DNA of 64,000 nt from Sphingomonas jeddahensis (GTDB lineage: Bacteria; Pseudomonadota; Alphaproteobacteria; Sphingomonadales; Sphingomonadaceae): assembly GCF_001981525.1 (NCBI RefSeq), contig NZ_MPSB01000007.1, positions 88,364 to 152,363 on the forward strand, read 5' to 3'. Made by a program: the position numbers and the translations under genes. Positions 1 to 9,018 of this stretch are shown piece after piece (within the stretch, counting starts at the first letter, position 1; every line of letters begins with the position of its first letter). The notes beneath the pieces were generated by a model. It saw nothing but the letters and a program-made list of their open reading frames with translations, was not told the DNA's origin and did not search any database.

Positions 1-9
1 GCCGAACGG

Positions 10-480
10 TTAAGCGGCTTGAGCCTCGTCCGTGTCGCGCTTGTCCTCGACAACAGTGGGCCTCTGGCCGGTCTTGATCGTGATCGACTTCGGCTTCATC
101 GCCTCCGGCACTTCGCGCACCAGATCGATCACCAGCAGCCCGTCGTTCAGCCGCGCATCCTCGACAAACACGAAGTCGGCGAGTTCGAAGCGGCGCTCGA
201 AGCTGCGAGTAGCGATGCCAACGTGCAGGAAGTTGGGGCTGGTCGCCTTGTCATCCTTCTTGCCGGAGACGAGCAGCAGGTTCTGCTGCGCGGTGATCTC
301 GATCTCGTCGCGTGCGAAGCCTGCCACCGCGAGAGTGATCCGGTAGCGATCATCCGCGACACGTTCGAGATTGAACGGCGGGTAATTTTCGGAAGCCGAA
401 CGAGCATTGGTCTCGATCAGGTCAAACAAACGATCGAAGCCGATGGTCGAGCGGCGGTAGGGGGTAAGATCCAGACGCAT
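10..480 (-). CDS. Hsp20 family small heat shock protein
   Basis: ATP-independent holdase that binds unfolding proteins in the cytoplasm during heat stress. The 156-residue protein has an alpha-crystallin domain in its second half (DRYRITLAVAGFARDEIEI, then the SFERRFELADFV strand) and a C-terminal extension with a PKSITIKT segment, the usual IbpA-like layout. The frame is open upstream to 594, but the start at 480 is chosen because GGAGGA sits 7-8 bases before that ATG and the N-terminus MRLDLTPYRRSTIGFDRLFD is typical of alphaproteobacterial IbpA proteins. The upstream leader resembles a ROSE thermometer. Confidence 0.93.
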   Translation of the reverse strand: MRLDLTPYRRSTIGFDRLFDLIETNARSASENYPPFNLERVADDRYRITLAVAGFARDEIEITAQQNLLLVSGKKDDKATSPNFLHVGIATRSFERRFELADFVFVEDARLNDGLLVIDLVREVPEAMKPKSITIKTGQRPTVVEDKRDTDEAQAA

Positions 481-575
481 CTTCAATTCCTCCAATGAGC
501 GAGTTGAAAGCGGCAGCGCGCGATAACGCCACGTCGCCGGCTGTGCGGCCCGACAATGGCGCCGCACGCCCAGAA
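481..575 (-). promoter_or_regulatory. ROSE-like RNA thermometer leader of hsp20
   Basis: The untranslated leader just before the Hsp20 start contains, on the minus strand, TCGCTCATTGGAGGA next to the start codon. This matches the ROSE pattern in which U(U/C)GCU pairs with the GGAGGA ribosome site. A GC-rich stem (TGCGGC...GCCGCA) lies further upstream, as in multi-hairpin ROSE leaders, and a CTTGAC -35-like element is at 586-591. ROSE leaders are known in front of alphaproteobacterial small heat shock genes. The exact 5' end is inferred. Confidence 0.6.
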
Positions 576-694
576 ATCTGGTGCGGTCAAGCAATCTTTC
601 AAGGGGGTGTGCAAAAACCCTCTAAATAGATCGGGTATTGCAATCCCTACCTCGTAGATGGACGATAGATCGACTTACTGAGGGGACGATACCC

Positions 695-3187
695 ATGTCG
701 ATCACGCTTGCTCTTTTGCTCGCTGCGCGGGCCGCCGAAGCCGTGCAGGCTGAGGACCTACCGCCACCCGTGCATGCCGCGACAACCGAGGTGCAACCGG
801 GCGATGTTCCGGCCGATACGGCGGGGGAGGGGCGGCTTGGCCCGGCGCAGCAGGGCGGCGGTGACATCGTCGTCACGGCGCGCCGGCGCGCGGAAACGGT
901 GCAGAGCGTGCCGATCGCGATGTCGGTGATCGGCGGCGAGGCGCTGGCAGAAACCGGCGCGTATAACGTCAACCGGCTGACGCAGCTTCAGCCGACGCTG
1001 CAATTCTATTCCACCAATCCGCGCAACTCCGCCGCCAACGTGCGGGGTCTAGGGGCGCCGTTCGGCCTTACCAACGATGGCATCGAGCAGGGCGTCGGCA
1101 TCTATGTGGATCAAGTCTACTATAGCCGCATCGCCTCGGCGACATTCGACTTCACCGACACCGAGCGGATCGAGATCCTGCGCGGGCCGCAAGGGACGCT
1201 GTACGGCAAGAACACCACCGCCGGCGCGATCAACATCACCACCCGCAAGCCGAGCTTCGAAACCGAAGCGCGGGTAGAGCTGACCGGCGGCAATTACGAT
1301 TTCTTCCAGGGCAAGTTCTCGCTGTCCGGCCCGCTGGTGGAGGATGTGGTCGCCGCACGTATCTCCGGTTCTGTGACGACACGGCGAGGGACGATCTACA
1401 ACACGCTGCAACGCGAATGGCAGAACAGCCAGGACAATGTCGGGCTGCGCGGGCAGATGCTGTTCCAGGCCGCGCCGAATTTCGATGTGACGCTCTACGC
1501 CGATTACAACCGGCAGAACCCGAATTGCTGCGTGCAATATTATGCACGAACCGGCGCAACCCAGCGGCCGCTGAGCCGGCAATATGCGGCGCTTGCGGCG
1601 GCGTTCGGCTATGCGCCGCCGTCGAACAATGCGTTCGACCGGCTGACCGATGTCGATACGGATCTGCGAGCGAAGCAGGAGCTTGGTGGTGCCTCCGCGC
1701 TCGCCAACTGGAACCTCGGCGCCGGCACGCTGACGTCAGTCACCGCATGGCGCTTCTGGCACTGGGATCCATCCAACGATCGGGACTTCATCGGCCTGCC
1801 GATCACCACCGCGTCCGCCAACCCTTCGCAGCAAAGCCAGTTCACGCAGGAGCTGCGCTTCGCTTCCGACACCAAGGGGACGATCGATTATACCCTTGGC
1901 GCCTTCTACTTCTACCAGACGATCGATACCCAGGGGTTGCAGGTGCAGGGGCCAGCGGCGAGCCGGTTCCTGCTCAATCCCGGCAATCCGCCGTTCCTTC
2001 CCAATGGCTGCGCGACGGCAACCGCCGCGGCGTGCAATCCCGCGGTGCTCGACAGGCTGACCTCCCGCAACACGGTCGGGTTCAAGAACACTTCGGCGGC
2101 GCTGTTCGGCAAGCTGACATGGCGGCCGGCGGAGAAGCTGGAGATCGCGCCGGGCCTGCGGCTCAACTACGACAAGAAGGAGGGTGATTACCTCGCCACG
2201 GTCACAGCCGGGAACGGCAGCAGCACGCTGACCAACGATCAGCGCGGCGTCCTCGCCCCGCAAAGCTACCGGCCCGAGTTCGACAATTGGAACGTGTCGG
2301 GCGACATTACCGTGTCATACGATTTCACGCCGGACGTGCATTATTATGCCACCTATGCCCACAGCTATAAGTCTGGCGGAATCAATCTCTCCGGCCTGCC
2401 GCTCGATGCCGCGAACAATCCGATCCTGGCGGTGCAGACGATCGATCCCGAAACGGTGAACCATTTCGAACTGGGGCTAAAGACGCAATTCTGGGATCGC
2501 GGCGCGACCGTCAACGTCGCGGCGTTCTGGACCGAGATCGATGATTATCAGGCAACGGTGAACAACCAGCAGGTCGGCGTGCTGCGCGGTTATCTCGCTA
2601 ACGCCGGCAAGGTGCGCACGCGCGGCATCGAGGTGGACAGCGCCTTTCGCCCGGTGGCCGGGCTGAACCTTTACGCCAATGGGGCCTTTACCGACGCCAA
2701 ATATGTCCGCTTCGTCGATGCGCCATGCCCGCCCGAACTGTCCGGCGGCACGACGGTGACGGGAAGCCAGCGGCCGGGCGCCGCGGGAACGCCGGGTGCG
2801 CTGAGCCCGCAATCGTGCGACATCTCCGGGCAAGTGCTGCCCGGTGTGTCCAAATGGGCGTTCAGTTACGGCGCGGAATATGGCGTTCCAACGTCGATCG
2901 CCGGCCGCGCGGGACAGGTATATGTCGGCTACGATGGCAGCTATCGTTCGCGTTTCTCGTCGAACCCGTCGCCTTCAGCCTATACGTTCGTGGACGGTTA
3001 CTCGCTGTCCAACTTCCGCCTGGGCTTCAAGACCGACGACGGCATCAATCTGTTCGCCTGGCTGCGCAACGCGTTCGACCAGAATTATTACGAGGTGCTG
3101 GCGACGCAATCTGGCTCGACCGGGCTCATAGTCGGCCAGCCCGGCGATCCGCGTACCTATGGCGTGACCCTGTCGGCGAGCTTCTGA
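695..3187 (+). CDS. TonB-dependent outer-membrane receptor
   Basis: Outer-membrane beta-barrel transporter that takes up a large substrate using TonB energy. The 830-residue protein has a short hydrophobic leader (MSITLALLLAARAAEA), a TonB-box-like DIVVTARRR, a plug domain with VRGLGAPFG and IEILRGPQGTLYGKNTTAG, and a long barrel ending in YGVTLSASF with terminal Phe. This is the sphingomonad TonB receptor type that occurs in many paralogues. The start at 695 is preferred over the upstream in-frame codon because AGGGGA lies just before it and the signal peptide begins there. The downstream LysR gene is convergent. The substrate cannot be told from the sequence. Confidence 0.92.
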   Translation: MSITLALLLAARAAEAVQAEDLPPPVHAATTEVQPGDVPADTAGEGRLGPAQQGGGDIVVTARRRAETVQSVPIAMSVIGGEALAETGAYNVNRLTQLQPTLQFYSTNPRNSAANVRGLGAPFGLTNDGIEQGVGIYVDQVYYSRIASATFDFTDTERIEILRGPQGTLYGKNTTAGAINITTRKPSFETEARVELTGGNYDFFQGKFSLSGPLVEDVVAARISGSVTTRRGTIYNTLQREWQNSQDNVGLRGQMLFQAAPNFDVTLYADYNRQNPNCCVQYYARTGATQRPLSRQYAALAAAFGYAPPSNNAFDRLTDVDTDLRAKQELGGASALANWNLGAGTLTSVTAWRFWHWDPSNDRDFIGLPITTASANPSQQSQFTQELRFASDTKGTIDYTLGAFYFYQTIDTQGLQVQGPAASRFLLNPGNPPFLPNGCATATAAACNPAVLDRLTSRNTVGFKNTSAALFGKLTWRPAEKLEIAPGLRLNYDKKEGDYLATVTAGNGSSTLTNDQRGVLAPQSYRPEFDNWNVSGDITVSYDFTPDVHYYATYAHSYKSGGINLSGLPLDAANNPILAVQTIDPETVNHFELGLKTQFWDRGATVNVAAFWTEIDDYQATVNNQQVGVLRGYLANAGKVRTRGIEVDSAFRPVAGLNLYANGAFTDAKYVRFVDAPCPPELSGGTTVTGSQRPGAAGTPGALSPQSCDISGQVLPGVSKWAFSYGAEYGVPTSIAGRAGQVYVGYDGSYRSRFSSNPSPSAYTFVDGYSLSNFRLGFKTDDGINLFAWLRNAFDQNYYEVLATQSGSTGLIVGQPGDPRTYGVTLSASF

Positions 3188-3193
3188 TTGACT

Positions 3194-4081
3194 TCAATCC
3201 CGCAAACGGTCGCCGAGGAAGGCGATCAGCGCCTCGACTCGTGCGGGGCGCAGTGGGCTGGGCGGCGTCAGCAGGTGGAGGCCGATCGGCGCCGGACGCC
3301 ATTGCGGCAGCAGTTCCACGACGGCGCCACTCGCCATCGTGTCGCCCAGGATGAAGGCTGGCAGGCGCGCGATGCCCAGCCCGGCAACCAGCGCCGGGAT
3401 CAGCGCCTCGCCACTGTTGGCGGCGATCGGCCCTTGCGCCTTGACGGAGATGTCCGCGCCATCTTGCCCGCGGAAGCGCCATGGCCCTGATACGTTGGTG
3501 TATCCAAGCAGGTCATGGTCGCCGAGCTGGCCCGGGTGGGTGGGGGTGCCGCGGCGCGCGAGATAGGCGGGCGCCGCGACGAGGTAGGACTGGATCGTGC
3601 AGAGGCGGCGCGCGCGCAGCGAGCTGTCCGGCAGTTCGGCGATGCGCAAGGCAACGTCGAACCCTTCGGCGACGATATCAACTCGGGCGTCCGAGAGGTG
3701 GAGCTCGATCTCGACGCCAGGGTGCGCAGCCAGAAACTCGGACAGTAATGGTGCGACTTTGCTGACGCCAAAGGTCATCGGCGCCGCGAGCCGGATACGG
3801 CCGACCGGCGCGCTAGCAGCGTCACGCGCGGCTTCTTCAGCGGCCTGAGCGGACGCAATGATCAGCGCAGCATGCTCCGCCAGCGGCCGCCCGGCCTCAG
3901 TGAGCGCGAGGCGCCGTGAGGTGCGGTGGAACAGCGACTGACCCAGATCCGCCTCCAGCCGTGACACAGCTTTGGAGATCGTTGCCTTGCTCAGCCCGAG
4001 CGCCTCCGCGGCGCCTGTGAACGAGCGATGTTCCGCAACGGTTGCGAAGATCGCCCATGCTTCGAGATCAGGCAGGCGCAT
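3194..4081 (-). CDS. LysR-family transcriptional regulator
   Basis: DNA-binding regulator of 295 residues. The N-terminal winged helix-turn-helix is clear (LEAWAIFATVAEHRSFTGAAEALGL, followed by SKATISKAVSRLEADLG), with a LysR substrate-binding domain after about residue 90. The start at 4081 (MRLPDLEAW) fits the family; upstream in-frame starts would add an unusual tail. It is transcribed divergently from the pirin/wrbA pair and probably controls it in response to quinones or redox stress, an inference from this common LysR arrangement. The ligand is unknown. Confidence 0.93.
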   Translation of the reverse strand: MRLPDLEAWAIFATVAEHRSFTGAAEALGLSKATISKAVSRLEADLGQSLFHRTSRRLALTEAGRPLAEHAALIIASAQAAEEAARDAASAPVGRIRLAAPMTFGVSKVAPLLSEFLAAHPGVEIELHLSDARVDIVAEGFDVALRIAELPDSSLRARRLCTIQSYLVAAPAYLARRGTPTHPGQLGDHDLLGYTNVSGPWRFRGQDGADISVKAQGPIAANSGEALIPALVAGLGIARLPAFILGDTMASGAVVELLPQWRPAPIGLHLLTPPSPLRPARVEALIAFLGDRLRD

Positions 4082-4116
4082 GTAAAAACTCCTCAGGTCA
4101 GGCATGCTTAGTCGAG

Positions 4117-4131
4117 GAAACAATCCGTTTC
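4117..4131. promoter_or_regulatory. Palindrome in divergent LysR/pirin promoter region
   Basis: GAAAC-AATCC-GTTTC is a perfect 5-bp inverted repeat in the 113-bp divergent intergenic region. Its size and place fit a LysR recognition site, but a repeat this short could occur by chance. Confidence 0.4.
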
Positions 4132-4194
4132 AATCGTTTCTGTTTTCGCGCGTCAGCGAACTTCCTATCTCCGGCGTAACAATTGGAGGTTCCC

Positions 4195-4908
4195 ATGACC
4201 GACACTCGCTCCCGTATTGACCGTCGTTCGTTCAACAGCCTTGGTCATGCCGACCATGGCTGGCTCGACGCCCGGCACCATTTCAGTTTCGCCAGCTATC
4301 ATGATCCCGCACGGATGGGCTGGGGCGCGATTCGCGTCTGGAACGACGACACGATCGCGCCGCAGACCGGTTTCCCGCCGCATCCGCACAGCGACATGGA
4401 AATCATCACCTACGTTCGCAGCGGCGCGATCACGCATCAGGATTCGATGGGCAACAAGGGTCGCACCGGCGCCGGCGACGTTCAGGTGATGAGCGCGGGT
4501 TCGGGCGTCCGCCACGCTGAATATAATCTGGAGAACGAGCCCACGACGCTGTTCCAGATCTGGATCGAGCCGCGTACCTCGGGCGGTAGCCCAAGCTGGG
4601 GTGCCAAGCCCTTTCCCAAGGGCGATCGTTCCGGCCGCTTCGTCACGCTGGCCAGCGGGTTCGCCGACGATGTCGATGCGTTGCCGATCCGTGCCGAGGC
4701 CAGAGTGATGGGCGCGACGTTGAAGGCTGGCGAGAGCGTCCGCCACACCGTGGGCGAGGGTCGGCATGCCTATCTCGTCGCAGCAACCGGTGCGATCACG
4801 ATCGATGGCGACCGGTTCGACGCGCGCGACGGCGCGGCGTTGGTTGGCGGCACCTATGAAATCGTTGCCAGCGACGACGCCGAACTCGTCCTTGTCGACG
4901 CGGAATAA
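4195..4908 (+). CDS. Pirin family protein (cupin)
   Basis: 237-residue bicupin of the pirin family, whose members include quercetin 2,3-dioxygenase-like enzymes and redox sensors. Metal-ligand motifs are visible in the N-terminal cupin: [15 protein letters not shown] (HxH), a later His in ITHQDSMG, and a Glu/His pair near VRHAEYN. A GGAGG ribosome site ends 4-5 bases before the ATG at 4195. wrbA follows 26 bases downstream on the same strand, so the two probably form an operon under the divergent LysR regulator. The substrate is not predictable. Confidence 0.93.
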   Translation: MTDTRSRIDRRSFNSLGHADHGWLDARHHFSFASYHDPARMGWGAIRVWNDDTIAPQTGFPPHPHSDMEIITYVRSGAITHQDSMGNKGRTGAGDVQVMSAGSGVRHAEYNLENEPTTLFQIWIEPRTSGGSPSWGAKPFPKGDRSGRFVTLASGFADDVDALPIRAEARVMGATLKAGESVRHTVGEGRHAYLVAATGAITIDGDRFDARDGAALVGGTYEIVASDDAELVLVDAE

Positions 4909-4934
4909 TCCTTCAGACATTAAGGAGATACATC

Positions 4935-5537
4935 ATGACCAAGGTTCTGGTTCTTTATTACTCGTCCTACGGTCACATCGCGAAGATGGCCGATGCCGTT
5001 GCGCAAGGTGCGCGCGAGGGCGGTGCAGAAGTCGATGTGCGCCGCGTTCCCGAGACCGCGCCGGCCGAGGTCGCCAAGAACGCCGGGTTCCAGGTTGATG
5101 ATACGCATCCGGAGATCGAGGGCGTGAATGCGCTGGCCGATTATGATGCGATCATCATTGGCGCGCCGACGCGGTTCGGCCGCATGCCGAGCCAGATGGC
5201 AGCATTTCTCGACCAGGCAGGTGGCTTGTGGGCGCGCGGTGCGCTCAACGGCAAGGTCGGCGGAGCGTTCACCTCCACCGCTTCGCAGCATGGCGGCCAG
5301 GAAGTGACTCTGTTCTCGATCATCACCAACCTGCTGCACTTCGGCATGACGATCGTCGGGCTTGATTACGGCTACCAGGCGCAGATGACGCTTGATGCGG
5401 TGCATGGGGGGTCGCCTTATGGCGCAACCACGCTGGCGGGCGGCGACGGCAGCCGTCAGCCGAGCGACGTCGATCTCGGCGGCGCCCGTTATCAGGGCAA
5501 GCGGATTGCCGAGACCGCGGCGAAGCTGAAGGGCTGA
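4935..5537 (+). CDS. wrbA: NAD(P)H:quinone oxidoreductase, WrbA type
   Basis: FMN-dependent flavodoxin-like enzyme that reduces quinones by two electrons and avoids semiquinone radicals; cytoplasmic. The 200-residue length is standard for WrbA. Visible motifs are the FMN-binding loop [16 protein letters not shown] at the N-terminus, [19 protein letters not shown], and the [10 protein letters not shown] region. AAGGAG precedes the ATG. Its position behind pirin and opposite a LysR gene suggests a small quinone or electrophile stress module. Confidence 0.95.
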   Translation: MTKVLVLYYSSYGHIAKMADAVAQGAREGGAEVDVRRVPETAPAEVAKNAGFQVDDTHPEIEGVNALADYDAIIIGAPTRFGRMPSQMAAFLDQAGGLWARGALNGKVGGAFTSTASQHGGQEVTLFSIITNLLHFGMTIVGLDYGYQAQMTLDAVHGGSPYGATTLAGGDGSRQPSDVDLGGARYQGKRIAETAAKLKG

Positions 5538-5551
5538 TCTATCGGTGTCCT

Positions 5552-5570
5552 GCCCGATCGCGAGTCGGGC
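5552..5570. terminator. Hairpin after wrbA
   Basis: GCCCGA-tcgcgag-TCGGGC forms a 6-bp stem 15 bases after the wrbA stop and just before the end of the convergent M15 peptidase gene. There is no T run, so this is only a weak terminator candidate. Confidence 0.35.
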
Positions 5571-5585
5571 GGGATCACCTTGAAC

Positions 5586-6380
5586 TTACTTGCGGTCCTG
5601 CACGCGCCGACGTTCCCGGCGCTCGCGCCGCTCGCGCTCCTTGCGCTGCTTCTTTGTTTCGGGCCGCGGAGGCGCGACGATCGGCATGAAATGCGGCGCG
5701 GCTACCGTCGGCAGGACGGGATCAACGGCCGGGTTGGCCGGAAAGGCGGTGCGCGCCTTCGCGAAGAGGAAGCGCGCGCGCGCTGCTCCCGGTGCCGCCG
5801 CAGAGGTGCCGACCCAGCGCCAGTGCCATGGCTCCCATTTCACATTCTGCTTGTTGCCAGCCGGGAACGACATTTCGAACCCGAAACGCGGAGCGTTGGC
5901 AGCGAGCCAGCGGAACGCCGGCTTGGCCGCCATGCAGGCCTCCGCGTCCGGACAGCCATCCGCAGGGCGGACCGTGAAATCCAGCGCAAAGCCGCTGGAA
6001 TGTTCGCTGTGCCCCGGCGGCGCGGCGGAGATCGCGCGATCAGCGCCGCTCGCGCTCTGCCGCGTTCGGCAGAAGGTTGCCTGCTGCTGCGCAAGCGAGC
6101 GGTGACAGGAAAGGGCATAGAGCCGCCCCTGCACGGCCGGGTCGCCAGCGGCAGCAGCAAGCAGGCGCTTGAGATCGTCGGCCGCTTCCGGCCGCAGGCG
6201 GCAGGCGCCAATCGCCGTGCCGGCGGGCAGCGCAACCAGATCCCCGACCGGCGCCTCACCATAAGGAAAGTGCCCGAGCGCTCGGCCATCGCTGCTGACC
6301 GGCACACTTGCCCTGTCGCATAATTGCGCTTGCGCCGGTGCGGCAGCGAGCAGGAACAAGGCGGGAAGGCGAGGGTGCAT
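5586..6380 (-). CDS. M15 family D-alanyl-D-alanine carboxypeptidase (VanY-like)
   Basis: 264-residue secreted zinc peptidase likely to trim the terminal D-Ala of peptidoglycan stem peptides in the periplasm. A signal peptide is visible (MHPRLPALFLLAAAPAQAQ). The zinc and catalytic motifs of the M15B/VanY family are present: HSEHSSGFALDFTV (His...Asp ligands) and WEPWHWRWVG (Glu and third His). The C-terminal 40 residues are very basic (many Lys/Arg), perhaps for binding the cell wall. It is convergent with wrbA and divergent from the pseudouridine synthase gene. Confidence 0.88.
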   Translation of the reverse strand: MHPRLPALFLLAAAPAQAQLCDRASVPVSSDGRALGHFPYGEAPVGDLVALPAGTAIGACRLRPEAADDLKRLLAAAAGDPAVQGRLYALSCHRSLAQQQATFCRTRQSASGADRAISAAPPGHSEHSSGFALDFTVRPADGCPDAEACMAAKPAFRWLAANAPRFGFEMSFPAGNKQNVKWEPWHWRWVGTSAAAPGAARARFLFAKARTAFPANPAVDPVLPTVAAPHFMPIVAPPRPETKKQRKERERRERRERRRVQDRK

Positions 6381-6427
6381 CCTTGTGTCTCTGGCCTTGT
6401 ACCCACTGTGATGGCAAGGGCGGGGGC

Positions 6428-7078
6428 ATGTTGGGTGATCGTGTGCTGTTCCTCGATGGCGAGGCGTTGATAATCGACAAACCGGCAGGCCTGCCGGTCG
6501 ACCCGCCGCGCGACGGGGCGATCAGCCTCGAAAACCATCTGGCAAACCTCACCTTTGGCTTTCGTCGCTGGCCGCAGGCGGTGCATCGACTGGATCGCGA
6601 CACCAGCGGCTGCCTGCTGTTATCGCGCAATCCTAAGGCGCATGCCCGGCTGCAGCAGGCGTTTGAGGCTGGTGCAGTGACCAAGCGTTACCTGGCGGTT
6701 CTCGATGGGGTGCCGGTGGGCGACGAGGGAACAATCGATCTCCCGCTCGCCAAGATCTCCACTGCCGAACGTGGCTGGCGAATGCACGGGGATCCCGCGG
6801 GTAAATCGGCGCGCACGGACTGGCGGCTGCTCAAGGTGCAGGATGGGCGCGCGCTGGTTGAGTTCAGGCCGGCGACGGGGCGAACGCACCAGATCCGCGT
6901 CCATGCGCTGGAGGGGTTGGGGGTACCGGTGCTGGGCGACCCGGTTTATGGCCGGGCGCATTCCGCCGGCATGATGCTTCATGCGGCTGAGCTGATCGTG
7001 CCCCGCGCTGGCAAGGCCCATGTCGCTGCAGAGGCGCCATGGCCCGGGCGCTTCGGCGATGTGGGCTTTGATGGTTGA
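6428..7078 (+). CDS. RluA-family RNA pseudouridine synthase
   Basis: Converts uridine to pseudouridine in rRNA or tRNA. The 216-residue protein has the RluA-family catalytic motif HRLDRDTSGCLLLSRN (Asp nucleophile), the N-terminal LIIDKPAGLPVDP segment and the C-terminal GRTHQIRVHALEGLGVPVLGDPVY motif. There is no S4 domain, so it is the short RluA/TruC-like form. The start at 6428 agrees with conserved residues; upstream in-frame sequence overlaps the divergent promoter. Its stop overlaps the start of arfB, so the two genes are translationally coupled. The target uridine cannot be assigned. Confidence 0.92.
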   Translation: MLGDRVLFLDGEALIIDKPAGLPVDPPRDGAISLENHLANLTFGFRRWPQAVHRLDRDTSGCLLLSRNPKAHARLQQAFEAGAVTKRYLAVLDGVPVGDEGTIDLPLAKISTAERGWRMHGDPAGKSARTDWRLLKVQDGRALVEFRPATGRTHQIRVHALEGLGVPVLGDPVYGRAHSAGMMLHAAELIVPRAGKAHVAAEAPWPGRFGDVGFDG

Positions 7079-7469
7079 TGTACCGGAGGAGGCGATCGAA
7101 GAGCGCTTCCTTGCCGCCACCGGTCCGGGTGGGCAGAACGTCAACAAGGTGGCGACTGCGTGCCAGCTACGCGTCGATGTGTTTCGGCTTGGCCTGCACC
7201 CGGAGACGTACCGGCGATTGAAGCTGCTGGCCGGATCACGCCTCACCGCGAGCGGCACATTGGTGCTTACCGCGCGGCGATATCGCACACAGGAGGCCAA
7301 CCGGGCTGACGCACGCGAGCGGCTGGCCGAGTTGCTGGCGAAGGCGGAAGAGCGCGAAGCGCGGCGCGTGAAGACAAAACCGTCCCGGGCCGCAAAGGCA
7401 AAGCGGGTCGATGAAAAGAAGGGCCGAAGCGCCGTGAAGGCGGGCCGCGGCAAGGTGCGGGACTATTGA
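7071..7469 (+). CDS. arfB: Alternative ribosome-rescue factor ArfB (peptidyl-tRNA hydrolase)
   Basis: Frees ribosomes stalled on mRNAs without a stop codon by hydrolysing peptidyl-tRNA. At 132 residues it is the expected length. It has the catalytic GGQ motif at about residues 20-22 (TGPGGQNVNK) and the Lys/Arg-rich C-terminal tail that inserts in the mRNA channel (from about residue 100). It lacks the domains of full release factors. The ATG lies inside the end of the upstream gene (ATGGTTGA overlap). smpB, part of the main trans-translation rescue route, is also in this window. Confidence 0.9.
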   Translation: MVDVPEEAIEERFLAATGPGGQNVNKVATACQLRVDVFRLGLHPETYRRLKLLAGSRLTASGTLVLTARRYRTQEANRADARERLAELLAKAEEREARRVKTKPSRAAKAKRVDEKKGRSAVKAGRGKVRDY

Positions 7470-7520
7470 AGCGCCGATCGAGTGTATTATGTTGTCGATA
7501 CACACAGCGGCAGGATCGGC

Positions 7521-7850
7521 ATGGCGAAGAAGGACAAGAAGGGCTTTCGTATTCCTAAAGAGATTGGGGGGGTGAAGGTGCCCAAGGAAGCCCGCCGCGC
7601 GGGCGAGGCCCTGATCGAAAAGGCGAGCAGCCCCGCCGGTCGTCAGATGCTGGCGTCGGGGCTCGCAATGGCGGCAACGGCCGCCGCCGCCGTCGCCGCG
7701 CGCCAAGCACGCGACCATGGCCCGGCAAGCAATGCCAATGCTGCTGGCGAAAGTGGCACCGCTTCTGTTGATCCAAGTCGAGTGGCGGATGCGCTCGGAG
7801 ACGCGGCGAGTGCATTCATGACCAGTCTCTTTGCTCGGAGTGCAAAGTAA
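7521..7850 (+). CDS. Small conserved-looking hypothetical protein
   Basis: 109 residues, function not recognised. The N-terminus is basic (MAKKDKKGFRIPKEIGGVKVPKEARRAGE), followed by an Ala-rich stretch around residues 43-60 (MAATAAAAVAARQ) and a polar tail. The Ala-rich segment could be a short helix rather than a membrane span. The start at 7521 is the first ATG giving this basic N-terminus. It follows arfB by 51 bases on the same strand and may share its transcript. Confidence 0.65.
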   Translation: MAKKDKKGFRIPKEIGGVKVPKEARRAGEALIEKASSPAGRQMLASGLAMAATAAAAVAARQARDHGPASNANAAGESGTASVDPSRVADALGDAASAFMTSLFARSAK

Positions 7851-7920
7851 ACAGCTAGGTCTCTAGAAACGGCGCGAAAGTTCTAATAAGCCGAGGTTTG
7901 AACAATAGAGTTGGAAGCCC

Positions 7921-9003
7921 GTGGGGCAGCCGCACGCAATAGGGGAAGCATTTCTGGCCGCGGCGGTGGAGCCGCAGCGCTGGCTTGATGCGCTCGGGCA
8001 GCTTGCCTCTGCCACTGGCTCCGACCACGCGCAATTGATCGGTATCGGCCTACGCTATTCGATAGATTTCAACTGGGTGAGCGACACGGATGATGTGGCC
8101 CATGCCGCCGCAGACCGACCGGAACTGACGACGCCGACAACGAATTTTCGCGTTGCGGCAGGGCTCACCGCGCCACCCAATGCGATCCTGGCTGAGGATC
8201 GATATGCCGCATTGAGGCCGCACTTGATCGATGACGCCTATCTCGATCTCTGTAGCGATTTGCACATACCGCACGGCTGCCAGACCACTCTGCTGAGCGG
8301 CAGCACTGGGTTGATCGGCTTCGCCTTGCTTCGTTCGCAGCGCACCGGGCCAACAGATGCCAAGACCCGCGAGATGTTTGCAAGCGTTCGGGCGTCGGCG
8401 GCTACGGCTGCTGCCTTGCAACTTGCCCTGGAGCGAGAAGGGCATCGCTTAGTGGCCGGCAGCTTCGAGGCGATGGGTACCGCCTGTTTCGTGCTCGACC
8501 GAAAAATGACGGTGCAGGCAGTTACCCTTTCCGCAGAAACTTTGCTTCACGAGGGTACGCTTCGCTTGGCCGATGCCCGCGTTGTGCTGCCGCGGGCGGA
8601 CGACAACAAGCGGCTTGCCGCGGCAATGACGTCGCTTTCGGCCGGGCAGGTTCAGGCAGGCACGATCGCCATCGCGGACGAAGGAGGAGCGCTCACGCTT
8701 CGGCTACATCGTTTGCCTTTGCGAGAATGGAACATGGGCTTTGCACCCTATGCCATTTTGATCGCCAAGAGAGCGGGCGGGGGAGCGGCCGATCTCGCGT
8801 TTCTCCGCGGAAATTACGACCTGACCGCCGCGGAGGGAGAGATCGCGCTGCTGCTGCACGCAGGGCGCCCGCGCGACGCAATCTGCGCGGCGCGCGGCAT
8901 CACGCGCGAAACGCTACGCAGCCATCTGCGGTCGCTATTCGCCAAGCTTGGCGTCAGCCGCGAGACCGAGGCGATCCACCTGCTACACGCGTTGTTCGAC
9001 TGA
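7921..9003 (+). CDS. LuxR-family helix-turn-helix regulator
   Basis: 360-residue regulator. The C-terminal 65 residues form a LuxR/GerE HTH (LTAAEGEIALLLHAGR, then TRETLRSHLRSLFAKLGVSRETEAIHLL). The N-terminal 290 residues have no named domain I can identify; the middle (GTACFVLDRKMTVQAVT) looks PAS-like. It starts with GTG, in a 70-base gap with no strong ribosome site. The next gene (mscS) is convergent. Target genes are unknown. Confidence 0.82.
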   Translation: MGQPHAIGEAFLAAAVEPQRWLDALGQLASATGSDHAQLIGIGLRYSIDFNWVSDTDDVAHAAADRPELTTPTTNFRVAAGLTAPPNAILAEDRYAALRPHLIDDAYLDLCSDLHIPHGCQTTLLSGSTGLIGFALLRSQRTGPTDAKTREMFASVRASAATAAALQLALEREGHRLVAGSFEAMGTACFVLDRKMTVQAVTLSAETLLHEGTLRLADARVVLPRADDNKRLAAAMTSLSAGQVQAGTIAIADEGGALTLRLHRLPLREWNMGFAPYAILIAKRAGGGAADLAFLRGNYDLTAAEGEIALLLHAGRPRDAICAARGITRETLRSHLRSLFAKLGVSRETEAIHLLHALFD

Positions 9004-9018
9004 GGCGCCGCGCTGATA

